A stretch of DNA of 64,000 nt from Meandrina meandrites (GCA_963693305.1 OY855910.1:22981862-23045861), one strand, 5' to 3'; counted from the first letter of the stretch, positions 51,060 to 63,936 are shown. Numbers and translations are program-made. Notes: generated from the sequence alone by a model not told the origin.

Positions 51060-52740
51060 CACGCATTATTCCTTCGGAACTGTTAAGTAAGTATTGTTAT
51101 CCTTTTTTGATCTCTGGAAAAAATCCAAAATGCCACAACAAGAAAACCACTTGAAAACGACAGTTTACTACTAGTACCAGTAAAAAAAAAAGAATTGGCA
51201 CATTCCAGTTGTATATTATTTATTTCTTGATCTAGAGGTCGGGCTTAAATGTAAAGGTTAAATGTATCGACACTTTTTCACTTTTTTTCGCTAAGTGGAA
51301 ACGCCACAGTAGATTAACTAATTGCCTATTTTATTTGCTTGAAACACAGTTTAGACTGCACATGTGTAAGAATAAATGTTTAAAATATACAGTTTTAAAT
51401 GAGAAGGTTATTTTTGCAAAAGCAAGTAGCACTTCTTTTTCGGGTTTCATCATTTTATTTCCCGCTCGGTGGAAACATTTAGTTTGGTTTCATTTCCCAT
51501 TAAAAGACTTCTCTAACTGTTAATAACAATTATTCCAAGAGCGCGCGTTGGATATGGTTGATATGAGGTGATAAATAACCAACGAGCGCGTTCGCGAGTT
51601 GGTTAAAATCACCTCATATCCAACAAGCGCGAATGGAATAATTGTTTTAGTGGCTCAACCTCAGTCATTCTTGTTGAACAATAAGCTTTTCAACTTTTTT
51701 TAAAATCTATTAATGATGTGGACATTTCAGTTTGACCTATACGAGGCGATTGTATGAAAAGGCGCAGAAAATCAGTGAAGCGCTGTTCACCCTGTAAGTT
51801 GAATGAAAGAGCGAGCGAGAGAAAAACTCTTCGAAAATAATCCTGGCTCAATCTCCTGTAAAGCTCTATCTATCGTGGAAAATCATGTCCAGCGATGTTG
51901 GTTAACGAGAGGATTCAAGATTATTGCAGAGGAGAACATTTATGCAACATAAGTCGAGCACAAGTTTCTGAAGTTTTATAGTCTGGCCGGCGATCGATCT
52001 CGCGGTTCATCAAGACTGAAAATTAATTGTGTTGAAACAAAGGTGAGCTCAGAACCTATGAATTTCTCTGATTTAATGGGCATTGTTGATTGCTGCATGG
52101 GTGACTACGGATGAAGAGAGAGAGGGAGACTGATCTTCAAACATCATTTCACTGAGTCGGAATGTAATGTTGTTTACGGTCGCAAAAATTTGTCGCTTCG
52201 CTTTCAACAAAGTTGTTGCGCTAGTTTATATTTATTTACACGGATTTCCAATTAAATGTTTACATCAAACGTTGTGCTTCTTCAGTAGTAAGGTTTTCTT
52301 TTTGGCTTTATCGGGTAAATTATTTTGTATTTAGCGAGTAAAAGTCCTTTTTTGTAAAAATTCCCTCTCGCAGCGAGCGACCTTGGCGAGCGAAATTATA
52401 AATACAAAGCTCGTTCATTTTCCATATAAGGTAAAACTCCGACTAATGGTTCATAGTCGGAGTATTTTAGCCAATCAGAAAGCTAGAAATGCAATAGTCG
52501 GAGCTGAGAATTTACTTAAGGTTTGACCAATATTCAATAATCTTACATAAATCAATCGATAAAGATTGATCTCAAAATAACATCAATTTTTTGATGTTCT
52601 TTTGAGATCAACCCCAGTTCTGGGATGATAATGTTTGGCAATAATAAAAGACTTCCTAAGTTTTAGAAGACAGATGTTAATTTTTTCAAGTAAAATGTGA
52701 GAATTATAATTTAAAATGCAGATTTTATTAGAAGAAAAGA
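51060..52740. other. No gene recognised
   Basis: Contains one fold-back MITE (51524-51648). The rest is AT-rich. Short inverted pieces occur near 52430-52480 (ACTCCGACTA and TAGTCGGAGT), suggesting another small fold-back element. Confidence 0.4.
51524..51648. mobile_element. Fold-back MITE
   Basis: Arms AACAATTATTCCA and TGGAATAATTGTT enclose inner arms GTTGGATATG and CATATCCAAC and a centre CGAGCGCGTTCGCGAG. No ORF. Related in design, not sequence, to the elements at 25.5-27.6 kb. Confidence 0.7.
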
Positions 52741-52749
52741 AAACTAAAA

Positions 52750-52823
<74 letters not shown>
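52750..52823 (-). tRNA. tRNA-Asn(GTT)
   Basis: A 74-base cloverleaf starting GTCTCCGTGGCGCAATCGG, with anticodon GTT in CTGTTAACC. The T-arm is GGTTCAAGCCC. The acceptor stem pairs fully apart from wobble. This is the intact relative of the relic at 11943. Confidence 0.93.
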
Positions 52824-53029
52824 TTACTATACCATGCGATGCAATATACCTTTAGTACAAATCTCCGCTCACCCATGTATTATTCTATATATAATTGCCT
52901 AGGAATAGGTTGGTAACGTTTGTCTTAACAGTTCAACGTACCTTGTATGTTAGCATTGTGGTGGAAAAGTGCTGGAAACCATTGTGAGCCTGAAATCTTT
53001 CATCTTTTCTGCTTATACTGCTGTTTTAA

Positions 53030-53116
53030 TATTGCATATGTAATGCGCCTTTAATGATTTCCATGCTAAAAGGCGCACTATAAATTAATAAATTATTATT
53101 ATTATTATTATTATAG
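53030..53116. repeat. SINE/LINE 3' tail with (ATT)n
   Basis: GCGCCTTTAATGATTT and AAAGGCGCACTATAAATTAA are followed by about seven ATT units. This is the usual 3' end of small retroelements. A related AATATTTATATAGTGCTT tail is at about 58178-58235. Confidence 0.6.
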
Positions 53117-53570
53117 CAAAATAGCCCTATTCCCAAAGAGACCTTTGATTTTCCCTCTCCCCAACAGCGCCTTATCGCAGGTTAGCCATTTCTTTTTTTT
53201 TTTACGCTAAATACAAATAATTTTCAAATTCTTTTCAATTTTTCCTGGCGAAATTATCGCTGCCCGATAAGTTAACGTTAGTCTTACGAAGCAGGCCCAA
53301 ATTGCCAATAAGGAAAAAGCACGTGAATGTTATCAGTACTTTGATCGGTCGTAACTGTTCGTTCCTTGCTGAGGTGAGTATGAAGTCATCGCTCAAATGC
53401 AACGGCTGTGAAAAGGATGTCTAAAACGTTTCACAAGAATCAGCACGAATTTATCACATCTACAGGTATTTTCCGTTAATCATTTGATCATTTTTCCAGA
53501 AGCCCACTGGTATATTTTATATTTTTTATTACAAACTTTATCCATGTTCGTGAGAAATTATTGTGTCAAA

Positions 53571-53642
53571 GGCCTGTTGGTCTAGTGGCATGATTCTCGC
53601 TTAGGGTGCGAGTGTTCCCGGGTTCGACTCCCGAACAGCCCC
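53571..53642 (+). tRNA. tRNA-Pro(AGG)
   Basis: GGCCTGTTGGTCTAGTGGC start, anticodon AGG in CTTAGGGTGC and intact B-box GGGTTCGACTCCC. The acceptor 3' side (ACAGCCC) has a mismatch. It is the best-preserved tRNA-Pro in the window. Confidence 0.75.
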
Positions 53643-53877
53643 ATTTTGTTTCTAGTTGGAGATGTTACGACAAGCGATGTTTTTATGCAATTTTGGCAAA
53701 TCGTTCACAATTTTGTTCATGAGCTTTTTAAATATATTTGCAGTTAAATGAAGAAGAGTTGTCAAGAAAACAGTTTCTGAGCCCCCCAACGGGAGCCAAA
53801 CCCAGCTATGGGAAACTCGTAGAGAGCAAGGTCATATACTATTATGTTCTCAGGCTCAATGAGCCTTAATGACTTAA

Positions 53878-53983
53878 TGACTGGCCCCAAGGGGAACATT
53901 GAATTTTGTTTCCCGAGACCCTCGATGTTCCCCGAGGCGGAGCTGGGGGAAACAAAACTCACTGTTTCTCGAGGGGCCAGTCA
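53878..53983. mobile_element. TTAA-flanked fold-back MITE
   Basis: 106 bp between TTAA at 53874-53877 and 53984-53987; termini TGACTGGCCCC; GC-rich hairpin interior. Same family as 22141-22237. Confidence 0.75.
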
Positions 53984-54701
53984 TTAAGTGCTTTGTTATA
54001 CCTCCCAACTGAAAAATAAAGAAAAATACACATATGTGTGATAGGTTAAATGAAGAGCCAAAGATTGGAAATACACAGCTAGATGAAATGTACACAATTT
54101 GAACGAAATGAATGAATCGTGTTTTGTTAAAATAAAAAAATTATCAATAAAACCAGTTACATTATTAAATGCATCTAAATCAAACCTGCATACGAGTTTG
54201 AGTTTATTTTAAGCTCTCGTCGCCCTAAGGAGTTAGTGAGTTTTGTTCGCCCTAGGGAGTCATAGAGTTTTGACCCCCGCCACGTGACATGCTCTCGTCC
54301 AATAAAAAACAACATTTCAGTTGGGGGGTATAACAATGATGAAATGATGACTTGAAGCAAGTGAACAAACTGTGGCCTGAGACAATTGAAATAGAGGCTT
54401 GGGAAATGATAAACAGAACTCCACCTGTCTTCTTCGTTTTTAGTCCCTTTTTCGGCTACAAACATCTTATATGACTTCTATGAAATTCATATAAATCAAC
54501 CTAAACAGAATTCTGAAAAGTATTTGGTTGAAGAAAGAGTTATTTAGTAGCGTTACGTGGCAGAACACGGCGGAATTTTTTATTGTACCACGGAGGTACC
54601 GCGGGGAGAAAAAAGTGGCCATTAATGAGATATCACACCTACCCACCTACCCACCCACCTCCCCTTCCCCCTTCCCTTCTAAAAAAAAATACCTAAAAGA
54701 A

Positions 54702-54774
54702 TATTTCCGGCACAGCTCGAACCTGCGACCTTCCGCGTGTTAGGCGGACGTGATAACCACTACACTACGGAAGC
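54702..54774 (-). pseudogene. tRNA-Val(AAC)-like gene, T-arm damaged
   Basis: Anticodon AAC is kept, but the T-stem 3' side reads TGTGC instead of CCTGC, breaking two pairs. Probably inactive. Confidence 0.65.
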
Positions 54775-55171
54775 CACGATGTACCTCTAAGATAAAGTAA
54801 ATAATGTTTAATCGTGTTACTTCACTCTCCAAAATCAGAGATAAAAAATGCGTTTTCCTTTTCCTCGTTTAATTTCGGGCAACTGTTATTAAAAGCCTAC
54901 TAAAATTCAAATTTTAACGATATGAAGAGAAGATATTTTTCAGAAAAATACCATTACTGTACGTAGCATTCTTTTGGGTGTTTTACTGGTTTTATTTAAA
55001 ACGAAAATGTGCATGAGCTACGGCTATAAGTTACTGAGAAAAAGGTGGTGGTGTGCACGATGACTTCGTCTCATTACAGCAACAGAATTTCTCTTTTTCA
55101 AAATAGCCCTGCAAGTTAAAAATTAAATTTAAAAAAGGGAAAGGAAAAAAGCAATTCTGATTATAAGGAAA

Positions 55172-55243
55172 CGGGCCTGTCCGGGCGTAGAACCTGGTAC
55201 CTCTTGCACCCAAAGCGGGAATCATGCCACTAGACCAACAGGC
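55172..55243 (-). pseudogene. tRNA-Pro(TGG)-like gene, T-arm damaged
   Basis: Same T-arm change (AGGTTCTACGC) and acceptor mismatch as 9849-9920, but anticodon TGG. Part of repeat B. Confidence 0.65.
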
Positions 55244-56380
55244 TTTTCAGGCAGTTATACAGTGTCCTACATGGAGAGCAGGTAATCTATTACTAGTACT
55301 TAAAGCATTTCAATGGAGGGCCAAAATTCAACAGAGAGCCGTCGAGGCATTTGTCAACTTCAACCTCAAAAAAGATACCTGTAATCAATATTTAAAATGT
55401 CCCTCCTTTTAATCGAAATTTATATTCACTTGCTAAATTGAGGAAAATTGTGAAGCATTTCTAAACATCACTTTTTCTTCGTCGGAGTCTTGGTAAGTTT
55501 CTGCATTGCATGCCTTTCAGCCTTTCAGCTAACGAACTGGACCAATGCCGAGCATAATCCCGTATCCATTGAATGAGGGCAACTAGGAGTATGGGAAGCA
55601 TCCATACTCCGAGTATCCCATCCAGCAGATGGGATGCTCGTCCATCATAGATTTCTACTCCACGCAGGATTATAAGTGTAAAGACCACCTTGCTTGAGCG
55701 CAGCAGTGTAATGGGCCAATTTTGCGAAAATTTACGAAATTTCGGCAGTTTGATCCACAGTCTTCTGCAGAAAAAAAAAAAAAAAAAATCACGAGTGGCG
55801 ATAAAAATTATCAATTTAAATTTGTGACATATAAAAAGAAAAGAATATCTTAATAAATTATGAATTTTTGTTAACACTAATGTTATATTTTCCGGTGAGT
55901 TGGCGAGAGTTGTTCTCCGCGTTAGGGATTGCCACCGTGTGCCAACATTCCAGCATTCGGAAACGAAGGAAACATGAGACCATGCAAAGTTTGCAATTCT
56001 TGACCCTTGTCCGCTGTTTTAACGTTTCAATGTGTTCTTTTCTTCTTGTGTTAAAAGGCTGTGCCTGTTCGCCAGCATAAAACCACGAACAATCGGCACA
56101 AATTAGTGTGTAAACAACGTTGACTTGTAAATCTCGTGAAATTGTTGTAGCCGAGTGTTCATCGGCTTATTTATAATTCAGCTATCATACGTTTTTTGAG
56201 TTAAAACATAAGTGGAAGTTTGGGAGAACGAAAAATGTTGAAAACATCGAGTAAAAATGTGTTTCCGGTAGGACATCTTTTGGGAGACATTGCAAACAAT
56301 CCCAGGGGTATCCTGATTTTCAGTCTTCAGTCTTTCCAGTTTTGAACTTTGCTATTAGTCCATGAGCCAGTAGGGTGGTC

Positions 56381-58930
56381 GGTCTCATCTGGGGGGATTA
56401 ATCTAAATGGTAATTTTTAGAAAGGTGGAGTAGTAACTAGTCAGAAAATACCTGATAGCAATTGATCGGTGGTAGTTTGTGGACTTGGGCGCCTTTGGAA
56501 GTTTTCTCTTAGCATGGAAACGAGGCTAATGAAGAATTGTTGTAATAGCGCCCAGTTAACAACACGAAAAATCCTAAAAGTTTCACATCATCGTATATCC
56601 TATTCTAGAAGCTTGATTTTACCTTATTTGCTTCTTTCAAAAGTCACGTGCTATGTCACATGCGCATTATAAGGTAAGGATAAAATTGAGGACGGCAGTA
56701 TGGGGCCCAGTTCCCGGCCGGGTCCAGTTCTCGGCCACTTTATGTTCAAAAAAGTATTTTTACCCAAAGATAGACTGGTTCCTGCACTTTCGTTATCTTC
56801 AGTCTTGCCCTCGCACTAACTGTAGGACGTTAACACGTTGGGCTGAGGCGAAGCAGGTGAATTTGTTTTTCCGAAAACTTGTTTCAACTCCTTTAACATT
56901 TTCACTGGACTCAGGCGCGTAACGCATGTTACAAACTTTCTTTTCTAAAATAAGCCCCTTAAACACAATTTGTGGTCGTTATAACAAAAATAAGTTTTAA
57001 AAGTAATTTAATATACCGAAAAGGTATTTAAATCAACTTTAATATATAGATTTGCGTACACTCTTTTTGTGGAAGAGAACTGGGTCCACTGGCCAAAAAC
57101 GGGGATCGCAAACGAAGCTACCATCTTCGCTCTTAGCTACCAGCTTCGTTATTGCTCGGATAGAAAAAAAAGTGTTGTTTACACATATGAACTGAATACT
57201 GAAGCTAGTTGTGGGCGCAGTTTCAAGTTCCTGCGGTTCTTCTAAAGTACCTGCTATTTATATTCCGCATAACTACCCAACTACTCCAATCGCTTCCGCT
57301 AAGCTTTCGACTTCGTCCTTTACATTAAATGGCTGGTTTTCACAGTTGGGCAGTCTACTCAATTCTGTGCACCTCATGCCGTTAGCTAAGCGAACGCATA
57401 GAGCAGATCATTAATTTTCTACTGTCGATATATGACAGAGGTCCAAGGGGCCTCCATATTGTAGTCCGATGGTCGGATCTCCCTTTTTAGAACACAGTAG
57501 TTGCTATTTCAGATCACTGACTGTTGTTGTGGTGATTTTTAGAGCCCAGAAATAGCGGGTCAAAGCCTTTAACCCTTTCATGAACTCTAGTGAGAGTTCC
57601 CACTTCCTACCTAGCCTGGTGTAGGTTTCACGACACTCTTCTTCACTTGTCGCTGAACCTTTACTATCCTTGGGAAGGCACAAACAATTTATGCGCGCAT
57701 TTTAACACAGCCTTGCAGGCATCCCAACTAAAAACGTTAGCAAGTCTGACTGTTGAGTCCAACGAACCTTCTGTGGTTCCTGGTAAGTTCCACATTTAAC
57801 GAACAGCGATGTCGCAATATAGTCAACAAATGCAACTGAGATATAGTCAGGACATCTCTGTCTTCAGATCGTGAAGGTGCTATGCCCGTATATGCCTATG
57901 TGAAATGCATGCAGAAATAAAGGACTATCTGCCACTTTCTTACATTGCAGTCAATTACCTCTTTACTGGCTCTTTGTCGTCTAGCTTCTGCCTTTCCATC
58001 TTCCATTCACCCGGACAATAAAACTGATGACACGTTCTGTATTGCTGTCGTTTGTTAGGAAACTTTGTTCTTGTCTGACTAACGGTCTGAGTTTTGCTGA
58101 TGCCACGCAACTGATGCCGTTTAGCTCTGCTTGTAGATGTCTCTCCTCGTTCTTTATTGTCATCCTTTAATGATATAATAATTAATATTTATATAGTGCT
58201 TATGCATTGCTGTTCTAAGCGTTTTACAACAATAAGAATCCATTCCTTGGTACGTGTCAAATACTATATATGTATCTTGCCCTGTGCATCTTCTTTCGGC
58301 ATTTTATTTACGACTTAAACACCTCCAAAAGACACCAGCTCAATCCGTCAATTCCGAAGCAGAGCTACTGGGAACTCGTTCAGCGGCCATTTGCACATTT
58401 ATTCCCTAGCAAAGTTGCAATAGTAGCCATGTTAGTCTTGCGAAGGAAACCAAAAGGGATAAACAAGGTATAACGACAGCGGCTCCCAGTGGAAGCAAGA
58501 AAGTATTCCCCATCTAAGGTTCTATCCTTGCGCCATTGGTTCCTTAGATAATTCAACCAAGAAGAGACCAATTAGGCTTGAGTATAACTGTTGTTTCACA
58601 AGAAGCGACCTGTTTCTTCTGAATCAGTCAAGTGAAGTGTCTTTAATTGGTTTCCAGAGATCATGGAATTTCTTAACTTGTGGGACTTTAATTCTCCATG
58701 CCTTCCTCTTTGAATGCTTTGTAGTATTTCTCACCAATATCATATGCTCGTATCAGGCTTTTGTGCGAAGTTCTTTGAGATCCTAACGAGATCCTGGTTT
58801 GCACAGAAGGAATTGAAACAGTTTTTTGGTCAGCTCAACTGCCATCGCAGAAATGGCTATTGATAATTTTGATACAAGATCGCTGGAGGTCTGTTTGTTA
58901 TAATTCATGTTCTACTTGACTGTACCGCGT
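56381..58930. other. No gene recognised
   Basis: Short ORFs only. A GGCCCAGTTC/GGTCCAGTTC motif recurs near 56700-57095, perhaps a degenerate repeat. A retroelement tail lies at 58178-58235. Confidence 0.4.
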
Positions 58931-58937
58931 CTCTCAC

Positions 58938-59284
58938 CTGCGCATAGTAAAGAGCAAGGTTCCTAGCGTTGTTATTCTTGCTGTGCACGCCTGGAGTCAT
59001 CGATCGTATGACACGAAGTGATAGTTCTATGTTGCCCTCTTAAAACTCAATCAAAAGAGCGAGGGCCACGCCCTTAGCTACATCCACACTTTCACACCCA
59101 AAAGATGGCAATCTCCACTATAACGCCATAGCTTCTCAGTGAGCTCTATCATGTCTTCATGGCCTCTCATAATACAGGTAGAACCACATACCATGTCACT
59201 GCAAGGATTTGGGCATTTTATGTTATTTATATGGTCTATAAGCATGAAGACCATGGAAAAATGTGGCGGATTTGCTTTATACAA
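58938..59284 (-). pseudogene. Possible decayed host exon
   Basis: After a TAG acceptor-like site, the minus strand encodes LYKANPPHFSMVFMLIDHIN, then CPNPCSDMVCGSTCIMRGHE and ELTEKLWRYSGDCHLLG. A frame change near 59095 leads into VDVAKGVALALLIEF, a stop, then SKNNNARNLALYYAQ and a GTGAGA donor at 58936. The composition is protein-like across the frame change, suggesting a broken exon. I do not recognise the family. Confidence 0.3.
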
Positions 59285-59892
59285 CTACGCTGAAAATGTA
59301 CCAGCGAATGAGAAGGAAAATCAACTCGAAGTCCCACGCGCGTGAGTTCCTCAGACTGATCGGAAGTGTTCCAGTTTACATTTTTACTCTAAACTTGCAT
59401 TGGTTACAAACTAGAATTAAGACTCGAATTAGCAATAAGACTAATTAGTAGTAATTCTTAATCTAACGCTAGGTAATAACTACAAACATCCACGAACAGA
59501 AGTCACTTCATTAAAAAAACAGCTTCAATTATATATGGTTGGAATAATTGGAAGGGAAGCCCAAAATACACACGAGCCCACTGCATTAACCAGTGCTAGG
59601 ATATCAAGAATATCAAAATTGATAAATAATAAAAAAAAAATCAACACAAAGAAAACGTAATTATGTGTATGATATACAGTGCAGACGCTATTTCACTTCT
59701 CTATATTGGTGTACACCCAAAACGCAAACGCAAGGCTGTCACGTGACTTGCCACGTGATTTATATTACATGTTTTGGAACAAGCAATTGACCTGAGAGCC
59801 ATGCACTAAATAATCTATGTTTCTGCGTACTTTAATTTGAACAGTTTGGTCTCCAATAGAGTAAGCCAATTTTAATAAGATCATATAGACGA

Positions 59893-59918
59893 GGTGGGGG
59901 GGGGGGGGGGGGGGGGAT
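59893..59918. repeat. Poly-G tract
   Basis: A pure G run flanked by AGGTGG and ATAG. Length is uncertain in sequencing. Confidence 0.8.
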
Positions 59919-60186
59919 AGAAAAACCTTCACAATTCCCAGAAACTACCTCAGATCAGTTGCTATCAGGCATTTTCTAACTCTATATTAATAGTACTTCT
60001 CAAAAAACACAAAGAGCTTAAATCCCCCCCGGATGATACAGATCACCCAATTTTTGGGGTCTGGCTCATGGACTATATAGCTTCTCTCACCTCTGCTTCC
60101 TTGATATCATCTAAACAAACATCCAGGTCTTCCAAAGTTAAAACTACAGTAATATCATGTGCCTAAGCTGAAAAAAAATTCTTAAC

Positions 60187-60258
60187 CTCCCCGGCGGGGA
60201 ATCGAACCCCGGTCTCCCGCGTGACAGGCGGGGATACTCACCACTATACTACCGAGGA
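60187..60258 (-). tRNA. tRNA-Asp(GTC)
   Basis: Identical in sequence to the genes at 9046 and 34293; cloverleaf and both internal boxes intact. Confidence 0.95.
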
Positions 60259-60627
60259 TTTCGGATGAAGAGGCACAAAGATATGACCTTCAAATATGGC
60301 AGTTAATATGTCGAAAATGTTTCAAAAATCAATGGTTTTTTTCAGTTTTTCGACTCCTCCATTATGGACACCGTTGTCGTATTGTAGGTAGAAACTGAAA
60401 AGACAGACATGCAGTTTATTTCAGAACGTGAAGTGGTGTTATTTGCTTGGCTATGACATTGTTTTGGCTTTTAGTACCGTGCTCTACATTGACATGGAAA
60501 GCGAGAATCAGGTGAGTTGGCGAGTGACTAGCTTTGCGATTAGACAACACAGAACAGGTGTTATGCTACCGGCTATTCAAAGAAAGAGCGCATTAAAGCT
60601 ATATTTCCAAAACTTGTTGCTCGTAAT

Positions 60628-60693
60628 GGCTTGTTGGTCTAGGGGCGTGATTCTCGCTTAGGGTGCAACAGGTGCCGGTTTCCGGACAGGCCC
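60628..60693 (+). pseudogene. tRNA-Pro(AGG)-like relic
   Basis: Third copy of the short damaged form, with T-arm missing its B-box (GGTGCCGGTTTCCGG). Confidence 0.65.
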
Positions 60694-61311
60694 TCTTCAT
60701 TTTCAATTTGAGATGTATTTTGGCATGATGTTTTTTTTGTTAACATTAACATTATAGCGAAATCCCGATCCCTGCAGGGCAAGTAGCAGCAAAAACGGGC
60801 TGCCACATGATTACAATGAAATCCATCGCTACGAATTTTACACTTGTTCACTGACAGTTGTGAACCTTTAACTAAGTAATAATTAAAAACATTATTTATT
60901 AATATAATATTTATTCAAATTAATACATTTTTCGTGAACACGTAGAACTTATATTCACAATGACGTTAATATATTTAGCTCCTTGAAATAAAAGTCTTTT
61001 TAACAAATAGACTACGAGCTCTATTTTTCTGAGTCAACGAGGCGTAGGTGCCAAATTGACTATCGCTCATAGAAAACAACGGCGAGCAGTCTACTTGTTT
61101 CAGTTGAAACTCTAAATGATTGCAGTCCAAAACCTATTATTTTATGTACTTTAAGCCAAAAATCAACAAATATAAACCCTTTAAACAGCAATCAGGGCGC
61201 GATCGTGTTCTATCGGAAAATTTCTACTAACAGCAAATAGCAGAAACTCATCCGTGTTGTAGGGGAAGTCCGCGAATCTGAGATTCCAATACTCCAAATC
61301 CACCTGTTCCC

Positions 61312-61361
61312 AAAATCAGGAGCGCGGAGTGTGTTTTAACACACTCCGCGCTCCTGATTTT
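61312..61361. repeat. 50-bp near-perfect palindrome
   Basis: Arms of 24 bp starting AAAATCAGGAGCGCGG are separated by TT. It corresponds to the 34-bp palindrome at 33173. Confidence 0.9.
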
Positions 61362-61476
61362 AAAAATACCTAAATAAAATAAAATAAATAAATAAACAGA
61401 AATGAGATAAAAAATGTAAAATGTATTGAAAAAAATATAATGATGGGCAATTGCTATATTTCAAGCCTGTTTTCTT

Positions 61477-61548
61477 GGGGAATTAGCTCAAATGGTAGAG
61501 CGCCCGCTTTGCATGCGGGAAGTACCGGGATCGATGCCCGGATTCTCC
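61477..61548 (+). tRNA. tRNA-Ala(TGC)
   Basis: Same as 32989-33060; full cloverleaf with anticodon TGC. Confidence 0.93.
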
Positions 61549-62697
61549 AATTTTCTTATTGTTTAATATTAAACGATTTGCATTGAACGTTAGACAAAAT
61601 AGAGCTACCAATTACTGTATTTTTACTACCATAAAATTCAGAAGATTAGCCCTGTGCTTATATTTGCTAAACATCCCTTTCATTTGGGCTTATTATCAGG
61701 GTGGGCTTTGCGGTATATTTTTGAGCAACAACTCTCATATTACATCAAGTGTTTTCTTTATGCCTGATATTTCTGCATATAATACGGTAGAGTAACGTTC
61801 CGCCGCAATCAAGTGCAGCCGCGATTGCGTAGCTGAGGATATAAACGAAAACTGAAACTTGAAAATAGTGAACTTCAAAGAAAAATGACAGCTAACGTCT
61901 TTACTATCCAAAATATAGCCACTGTTTCGTTCTAACACGAAATTAATGAGTGACGTTTTTATGCGACATGACGTAACAATGCCTTACGTAATTAACTGAT
62001 AAGATCGCTGAAGGCAACGTTATTTTTTAACGCTGTGATTTAATCAAAAAGTTAGAGTCAATGAGTGAAATAGGACGGGGTATATTGTCTGATACTCATT
62101 GTCCAATTCTGTACCACGTAATGTTTTCTATCTAGTTGGTTATAGCTTAAAATAAGTCCATGGATTTAAGCCCCACACTCACGGTTTTATTGGATTTTAC
62201 TAACGAATCTAATACTTCACACGGGAAGTAAAAATCAACTCACAAGAGAGGTCCATATAGGTAAATGTCCCTTCTTTGTTCATGAGAATATATTTATTTC
62301 CTCATTTGTATTGAAATTGAAGCGCGCCTTGGAAGCAGAAAAGATTCTCGTACTTGGAGTGAACTGATTAGTCTGTGGTCGTCGTTGATCCAGATTTTTC
62401 CTTCTACAAAAACTTTTCCAAAGCCACCATTAGGAAAGTTCACCATGGTATAGGTAATGATCTACAAATGAGTCTCCCCTTTGATTTATAATATTTGTTT
62501 CACTATTTACAGTGTTCTCAATTAGTATAGCCGTGCTAAATACATTGACACTTTAATAAAGTGATTTTTTTTTATAATTGAAATTTTGAAACTGCGGTGC
62601 GTTAGGTAATAACTATTCCGACTATAAAAAGTAAATAAAAGAGCAGTGATTTGCGACGATTTGTAGATAGAGGTAAGTCGAAAGAAAAATTAAATAT

Positions 62698-62770
62698 TTC
62701 ACCGTAGTGTAGTGGTTATCACATCCGCCTAACACGCGGAAGGTCGCAGGTTCGAGCCCTGCCGGAAACA
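62698..62770 (+). pseudogene. tRNA-Val(AAC)-like gene, 5' acceptor damaged
   Basis: The body from GTAGTGTAGTGG on is intact, including anticodon AAC and B-box, but the 5' acceptor strand reads TTCACCG instead of GTTTCCG and cannot pair fully with CGGAAAC. A pol-III transcript may form but would not mature well. Confidence 0.65.
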
Positions 62771-63169
62771 ACCTTTTTTTGGGATGATTTTATATCGAGC
62801 AATTCTTGAGCTTCATTGTTTTAGAAAGTTGATCATAAACGAAAACACATTTTAAAAATAATCTACTTGAAGATAATCGCTTAATTCCTGATTTCTCTTC
62901 CAAGAACGGAAAAAAAGATTTGGACCAAACTCTACTACTGTACGAGAAGGACGTCCAATTCTTTCATTCTGAACTTGTCTTGTGATTCGGGTGGCTGTTC
63001 TATCGAAGACGTCAAAGGCAGGGCTGAAACAGAGAATCTTGCTGCGAAGACGACGAACCACCACGAGGTATCTCTGAACTTGGTTCAATGTGGTCCTCAG
63101 CGTCTGACATAATTTAGAGGGCGAACTGATGCGGTCGTATGACTCGAATGAATATAAATTGAGACAACA

Positions 63170-63173
<4 letters not shown>

Positions 63174-63244
<71 letters not shown>
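63174..63244. repeat. (TA)n microsatellite
   Basis: About 35 TA units, directly after the sequence shared with 31405-31600. The other (TA)n tracts are at 29.7-30.0 kb. Confidence 0.95.
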
Positions 63245-63247
<3 letters not shown>

Positions 63248-63385
63248 TGAATAAAGAAGTGAAACCCATCCCGTAGATACAACATGTAAGGTAATTGAGT
63301 GAAAAGAAGAAAGAATTGCCCTATATATATATATATATAACTTGGATGAAAAATGAAGTCAGAAACAAACCACTCACAGGTCCAT

Positions 63386-63430
63386 ATTTAATGCAAACGT
63401 TTCGCCCTTCGGGCTTCTTCAGTGCAAATT
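63386..63430 (-). repeat. Retroelement-type terminal hairpin
   Basis: On the minus strand, CACTGAAGAAGCCCGAAGGG followed by CGAAACGTTTGC. A related CTGAAGAAGGC...CGAAACGTC form is at about 11578-11610. I associate it with Penelope-like or similar element ends; unproven here. Confidence 0.35.
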
Positions 63431-63504
63431 ACTACGGGGATCAATACTTGGTAAAAACTAAGTTGATTACAGCGTTTATATATGGAAAAACTAATAATTA
63501 TTAA

Positions 63505-63670
63505 CATCAAACGATTACGTAACTGCAACAGAATAACATAAAAGGAATGCTAATGAAGTAGTGACAGTAAACAAGTTGATAATTTACAGGGTGAAAGGTT
63601 ACGTAACAACAACAAGATAACATAAAAAGGATGCTAATGAATGAGTGGCAGTAATAAAGTAAAGAATAAT
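63505..63670. repeat. Two tandem copies of a unit of about 78 bp
   Basis: Segments with GATTACGTAAC/GGTTACGTAAC, then AACATAAAAGGAATGCTAATG or a close variant, occur near 63508 and 63594. It may be part of the same retroelement end as the hairpin at 63386. Confidence 0.5.
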
Positions 63671-63936
63671 GAACAAATTAGTGTTTAGCGAGAAAGGCTA
63701 GCTTGAAAAACGAAGGGCGACTCTTACAGATGATAGTTAATAAAGCATTGTTTTTTCGATGTAAAAAAACTCTAATTTTCGATATTACATAACAAAGCAG
63801 ATGATAAAAAATTAAAAAACTATAGAAAAAAATATATATACAAGGTGGAAACGTAAACAACGGATACGAAAGAATTCAAACGTAACAAAATCCTAGCGAA
63901 GAGTCCCTGAATAATTGCAACAATAAGTAAACAACA

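Larger units (their letters stand above)
53355..56380 (+). repeat. Large dispersed repeat B, copy 3
   Basis: The longest B copy. 53470-54610 matches 21700-22880; 54590-56350 matches 9170-10540 inverted. It carries tRNA-Pro (53571), a TTAA MITE, a tRNA-Val relic and a second tRNA-Pro relic. No protein gene is visible. Confidence 0.8.
60180..63170 (-). repeat. Large dispersed repeat A, copy 3 (inverted)
   Basis: Reverse complement of 31440-34450 and of 6480-9125. All landmarks appear in mirrored order: tRNA-Asp (minus), tRNA-Pro relic, a 50-bp palindrome, tRNA-Ala (plus), the recurring open stretch (61735-61938, minus) and a tRNA-Val relic (plus). Confidence 0.85.
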
